Origin: Hordeum vulgare subsp. vulgare | Lineage: Eukaryota; Streptophyta; Magnoliopsida; Poales; Poaceae | Direction: 5' to 3' | DNA length: 64,000 bases | NCBI RefSeq assembly: GCF_904849725.1 | Contig: NC_058523.1 | Location: 203,697,689-203,761,688, forward strand | Translations under genes and position numbers: made by a program | Notes under the pieces: model-generated | Told to the model about the DNA's origin: nothing | The model's database searches: none | What the model saw: only the letters and a program-made list of their open reading frames with translations | In this document: piece by piece, positions 59,695 through 64,000 of the stretch | Layout of the letters: each line of letters opens with the position of its first letter | Numbering within the stretch: position 1 is the first letter of the stretch

Positions 59695-60680
59695 CCTGGG
59701 AAACTCGTAACATTAATATTTTCCGCAACATGGAACTTAGGCCCAGCGAATGGCCGTATACCCCCTTCATGAACAAAGTGGGTTTTCATGAAGAATTTTC
59801 ACAATTCATGGAAAACACCGGGATGACAAACTACCTTGCAGATGAGTGTGACCAATACTATCTCCTCACTAATTCTTTCATGCATTTATTTTACTTCTCG
59901 AGCAGGGCCGATGCTCCCAAAATGCGCTTTCATTTGTATGCTAAACATTATAAGTTACCTCTTGCTGAATTTTATGAAATATGCTTGGTTCCCTCTCACG
60001 GGATAATGCGTGAGCCCAAGCCCGAGGAATTCGAGGAATTCCTCCTCACCCTAACTATTGCAGAAACTAGGGGCGTATCAAACGCTAGGGCCACTAGTTT
60101 GAATTTTCCTTCTGTGCATTATTTCTCTTTGTTCATAGGAAACTGCATAACTGCAATGGAGGAGGGTGGTAGTCTAAGTACCCCCACTCTTGCAATTTTG
60201 CACCGCATACTTTATGGTGATAACACTTACAACTTAGGAGCTATTGTTACGTGCCACCTACATCATAACCGAATCAGAGGCAAGGTTCATGGTGGAATTT
60301 ATGACACACGCTTGGCAAAGCGTTGTAATGTAGCCATACGCCACATTGATTACTTATTACCTAAAGTTTATCTTGATCATCAGTCTATGATAGAGCACCA
60401 GTTCATCGAGGAACCTCAATCACCGAAGCATCTTCGTTGCGTTTTAGTATTCAACATAAAAACTTGTTATAGTATTACCTTGCATGCACCTTGTTTGTTT
60501 GATCATCAAGCTAGGCACGGTTATACCATTATGTTAGCGGACATAATTGCTTATCGAAATGAGTTAGATGTTGCGGAGGATGAAGCCCAGGCTTGGGATG
60601 CTCAGGTGCGTCAGCACCAATATTTCCCTAGACCTCACGGCTATTGTCAGTGGCAACTACCAAGCTATGCAAAGGCCTAA
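59695..60680 (+). pseudogene. Athila ORF1-like gene of unit X, main piece
   Basis: Open from the insertion point to TAA at 60678-60680, about 327 residues. Words such as NINIFRNMELRPSEWPYTPF, DECDQYYLLTNSFM, FYEICLVPSHG, PEEFEEF and HRILYGDNTYNLGAIV are of the type found in Athila ORF1-like proteins of grasses (family knowledge). The family's function is not known; it may replace or accompany gag. No membrane segment is obvious. The frame is intact here; the gene is broken by the TAG at 49168 and by the 10.5-kb insertion. Confidence 0.7.
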
Positions 60681-61970
60681 GCTTGGGAGTGCGTATTTCT
60701 CAATGACATTACATTCATGTTCACACACTTCATATGAATTGTCGGTGTTCATCCTCTTTCATCGTAAATCAATGTTAGTTTTATCTTTCCACATTATTCT
60801 TGTGTGATTCAAAAACTTTAGAAAATCCAAAAATATTTGTCGCTTGTTTTTGACTTTTGTTTTCCGTTCAATTAGTGTAGTATTAAAATAAAACCCAAAA
60901 AGATTTCCTTTACTTCTTGGGAGCTTTCATGTGTAAATAGTTTTTCTTGTTTTCGTTTTTTCCTTTGCTTATTTTATTTCCACCTGAGAAAAATCAAAAA
61001 CTGCAAAAATATTTCAGTGTGATTCTATGAATTTCTTTTCTTTTCTTTGAGTTGTCGAAAGAAGAAGGCCACGATGGAAATGTTGATTGGCTCTCATATG
61101 CTTTGTTGTTGATCTAACGAAGAGGCAATATTAGCATGTCTTCTCCTTTGCACAAATACCTTGCAGATTCCAGCTTAGTCCACAACACGCTTGCACTATT
61201 ATTGTTATCATATCATTCGGCCATGCAACTGAAAGGCAATAATGACGAAATTTATGAAGTGATCGTGGAAAAGGAAATGGGTATGAACTCTTCTTGTTTT
61301 TTGTTTTTGTAAATATGTTAACTCGTTCGATCTTGAGATAGTATATCATGACTGAACATGTTTGTGATGAAAATTAGAGATTAGAGTCTTCATGCCATGC
61401 TTAAATAGCTAGGAGTTGATAATGATTTATATTGTGTGTGAACATGCATTAGAATAGTTATGATGTGGTATGGTAGTATGGTATTTTCCCTCTGAGTGAT
61501 TCAAGCGTCCTGACTTGGTCCATGTGTAAACATGTAGTTGATTCAAAACCAATGCAGCCTTCATGATGTTTAAATCCCGAGTGCTCATATCCTACTCATT
61601 CTAATGTCCAATGTTAATTATTTGCAGTGCATGTTCATGACCATTGTTTCTCTCTAGCTGGCCCCTTTCCAATCTAATGATAGCCTTCACCTCTACTAAG
61701 CAGAAATGTTGCTTGTGCATCCAAAATCCTTAAATCGAGTTATTCCACATGAGTCCACCATACCTACCTATATGCGGTATTACCGTGCCATTCTAGGTAA
61801 ATTTGCATTTTCCACCTCTAAATATTCAAACAAACATCTGTTTTGTGCACTCGTACCGCTCACGGAGCGACGGGGCAATCGATATCTTCCATGCTAAGTA
61901 AGTCATTCTTAAGGCAGGCTTTTATTCGTCGTCAATGCACGAGAGAGGTTGGTAAAAAAGGATGACCAAT
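60681..61970 (+). other. 3' spacer of unit X
   Basis: Begins at the gene's stop with a purine tract (AAGCTTGGGAGT, 60679-60690) as in gypsy elements 1 and 2. AT-rich, no coding region. Words near 61740-61770 (GAGTCCACCATACCTACCTAT) match the spacer of gypsy element 1. No LTR is reached before similarity is lost. Confidence 0.55.
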
Positions 61971-61971
61971 C

Positions 61972-63042
61972 CTACATAATCAAAATTATATTAAAACAAA
62001 ACTCCTTGGGAAAGTTGATATGTTGGAGGGCACCCATGAATTCGACCAGCCATGGTTTGTGAATGGATAGTGGATATGAGTTGTAGCTACCCGACTCAAG
62101 ACGAGTCAAGCCTCTGTGTATCTGTGCCATCCCTGGATCAGTATGCTGGCACACACAGTACATCAATGTATATATCAAAGTGCAATCACATGTAAATAGC
62201 GTAAAACTGATATATACCTTAAATATCTCAGCAGAAGCAGTCAAGGGAGTGGAGTCCCAATAAACACCAACGGCAAGTTGAGTGTAGACCGTAACCCTGA
62301 ATCGTACTCTTACTCGTCGAAGAAAAATATCTGCAACATGAGACATTGCAGCCGTGTAGGTCAGCATATTGAATATGCCGGCAAGTCACATATGAGAGGA
62401 GTGAAAAGTAATCATCTACACTATATGCATATATGGCAGGTGGGGCTATAAGTTTTTAGCGAAAAGCAAGTTTTCTCCTACATCAAGAGAGGGCTAAAAG
62501 CAAAATGTTACTACGTTGTTCGATGTTAACGAGAAGGTTCCGCCAACCAGTTCTCGTACCCGAGTTGTTAATAATTACCCTCATCAAATATATATTTAAT
62601 GGTGTTGAGAAATTCAGATAACTTCAGTTCCTTTGGCTCAAGTTGTCCATGACCGTGGACATGGCTAATCGATTAGGTTTGAGTACTCTGCAGAGTTTTG
62701 CACACGTTCCCCACAAGATTTGATCGCCTCCGTGTAGGTCCTCGCACTTCAGGGTGTTTGAAGACCGGATGATCAAAACATGGTCTTTCAACGGGTCCCT
62801 CTGAATCCCTGTCGGTGCCCATCCATTCCTTCCGTTCTTCTACATCTGCTAGCACCGCGTGTCCAGAGTCGCCGCGTTGTCCAACCAAGCCAGAGCCCAT
62901 AATGACTTGTGGCTGTGCAGGTAAGCCTTGGGTCTTGAAAATATCCGTCCGTCTCTTTGAGCCTGGGTGAAGCTTTCCGCAGGATGTCATGGCCATCCCC
63001 AGCATCCTGGGCATCCACTGGGTTCTCCAGGGAGCCGATCAA
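61972..63042 (-). pseudogene. Unrecognised minus-strand spliced gene fragment (tentative)
   Basis: A candidate exon 62218-62330 (open in one frame, 37 codons, VRFRVTVYTQLAVGVYWD) joins through a 72-base AT-rich intron with GT...AG ends (62146-62217) to a second one, 61972-62145 (HTDPGMAQIHRGLTRLESGS, then YPLSIHKPWLVEFMGALQ), ending TAG. The intron is a multiple of three and itself open. Upstream on the minus strand, 62670-63042 holds overlapping open frames (LENPVDAQDAGDGHD and others) that could be a 5' exon. I do not recognise the protein. It could be a captured host gene fragment or part of the internal domain of a retroelement. Confidence 0.3.
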
Positions 63043-64000
63043 CTGTCCTTCACCCAGAGTTGCATTGCGTCCGAGGTCTTGAAAATCTTGTCTTAACCGG
63101 TCTTGATTATTTAATCAACCTTGCATCACTCGTGTTATGCACTCAACCGAAATCCCGTCTACTCAAGCATAGCAATATGAAATTTGTCGCCCCGGGGCCA
63201 AGTATCGGGGTTGTTGTGTGCCTACCACATGATACTACAATCTATACTAAAATTTCCAAGTACCTAAGCAGCATGCAATTGGGCATAGAATGGTAGAACT
63301 ACGATGCATAAAACATAGGTGATAGTATGATCAAAGTGACTTGCCTGGTGATGTTGACGAAGAAGAATTTCTCGAGAAATAACTTGATAGACTACTCGTC
63401 ACTCTCCGATGAAATCTATATAACAAACATATCATTCACATAAGCACTCGTACTAGCAATCATTCTAGCAATCAAAACAAAAGAGAGAGAGCGAATAAGA
63501 AACCGAAAGAAACTTCAAATAAGACTAGGGAGTCTTCTACTACGTCAAACACTAAATAGTTTTTGTCCAACAGAAAATAATAACAAGGAACTAAGATATA
63601 AGTTTAAATAAGATAAAATAAGGTATTTTTCACAAAACTATTTGAAAGTATTCCCAAACGGGATTTGAAACAGTGGAGAAACCAATTGCAAGTTACTAAG
63701 GCACTAGAATTGATTTCATGAAAACAAATAAAAATAAAATAAAAACTTGTTGCAAAACTACTGTTTAACTAACAGAAACAAAACAATAATCTTTCTGAAA
63801 TAATAAAGAAAATATTTTAAAACAAAAATAAAAAAGGAATTAACCGAAATCCTAAAAGAGGTGAAACAGAAATTGTTTCACAAGAAACAGTGAGCTAAAA
63901 TAATCAAACAAATATGAAATTTTTACCACTGATAAATAAGATCACTAGTGATCAATATCAGAAAGAATCAAATTAAAAGCTATTTTTAAACTTCTGGAAT
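63043..64000. other. AT-rich, probably LTR-derived sequence to window end
   Basis: No coding region. The text around 63280-63470 resembles in style the part of the LARD-type LTR near 45090-45200, and 63480-64000 is very A-rich with many small repeats. A minus-strand LARD-like LTR running out of the window is possible but I could not find its ends. Confidence 0.3.

Larger units (their letters stand above)
48586..61970 (+). mobile_element. Gypsy-type unit X with ORF1-like gene (interrupted)
   Basis: Seen: LTR-like sequence related to that of gypsy element 3 (shared CAAGGCAATA and GCCCTGATGCCTTG words), a TATA box, a leader with a candidate intron, an Athila ORF1-like gene split by a 10.5-kb insertion, and a 3' spacer like those of gypsy elements 1 and 2. 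I see no pol, so it is probably non-autonomous or deleted. The left limit is where the gypsy 3 reading ends; the right limit is a guess based on loss of similarity to the other spacers. Confidence 0.5.

Overview
This window is a stretch of large-genome grass DNA, most likely Triticeae (wheat, barley or Aegilops type). That is inferred from the repeat families: Angela/BARE-like and Maximus-like Copia elements, Athila-like Ty3-gypsy elements, a LARD-like element with a very long LTR, and a CACTA transposon. I see no intact host gene. Almost every base belongs to nested LTR retrotransposons, and all their coding regions are broken by stops, frameshifts, insertions or deletions.

Layout. 1-4091: 3' end of an Athila-like gypsy element (integrase C-terminus, post-pol ORF, spacer, 3' LTR). 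It is inserted in the integrase codons of a Maximus-like Copia element that resumes at 4092 and ends with its 3' LTR at 11618. Between pol and that LTR the Copia element carries an extra gene that looks like an ordinary spliced gene (TATA box, short first exon, intron, long second exon). 11619-13086: possible 3' end of an unrecognised host gene, then sequence I cannot assign. 13087-15047: 3' spacer and LTR start of a second Athila-like element. That LTR is interrupted by a three-LTR Angela-like array (minus strand, LTR-internal-LTR-internal-LTR, 15048-30518) and resumes at 30519.

30755-31010 is the start of a LARD-type LTR, cut by a third Athila-like gypsy element (5' LTR 31011-32427, gag, protease remnant ending about 48422). 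Inside that gypsy element sit an Angela-like Copia element (34151-42558, minus, right LTR truncated) and a truncated LARD-like element with a 4.2-kb LTR (42559-47323, minus). From about 48586 a fourth gypsy-type unit X begins, with promoter, leader intron and an Athila ORF1-like gene. Its ORF is split by a 10.5-kb Tat/Retand-like gypsy element (49198-59694, minus) that keeps gag and protease, has no recognisable reverse transcriptase or integrase, and carries a multi-exon gene on the opposite strand. A small CACTA element (53932-55197) sits inside it. X resumes at 59695. From about 61970 to the end there is a possible unrecognised minus-strand spliced gene fragment and AT-rich, probably LTR-derived sequence.

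Working together: the elements are independent selfish units. Their order gives relative ages (Copia before gypsy-1; gypsy-3 before Angela-like 4 and LARD; X before the Retand-like element before CACTA). Points of interest are the spliced extra genes carried by three different retroelements, the oppositely oriented GCGGTACTACCGC arrays placed before both TATA boxes of the Maximus-like element, and the three-LTR recombinant with matching outer target-site duplications.
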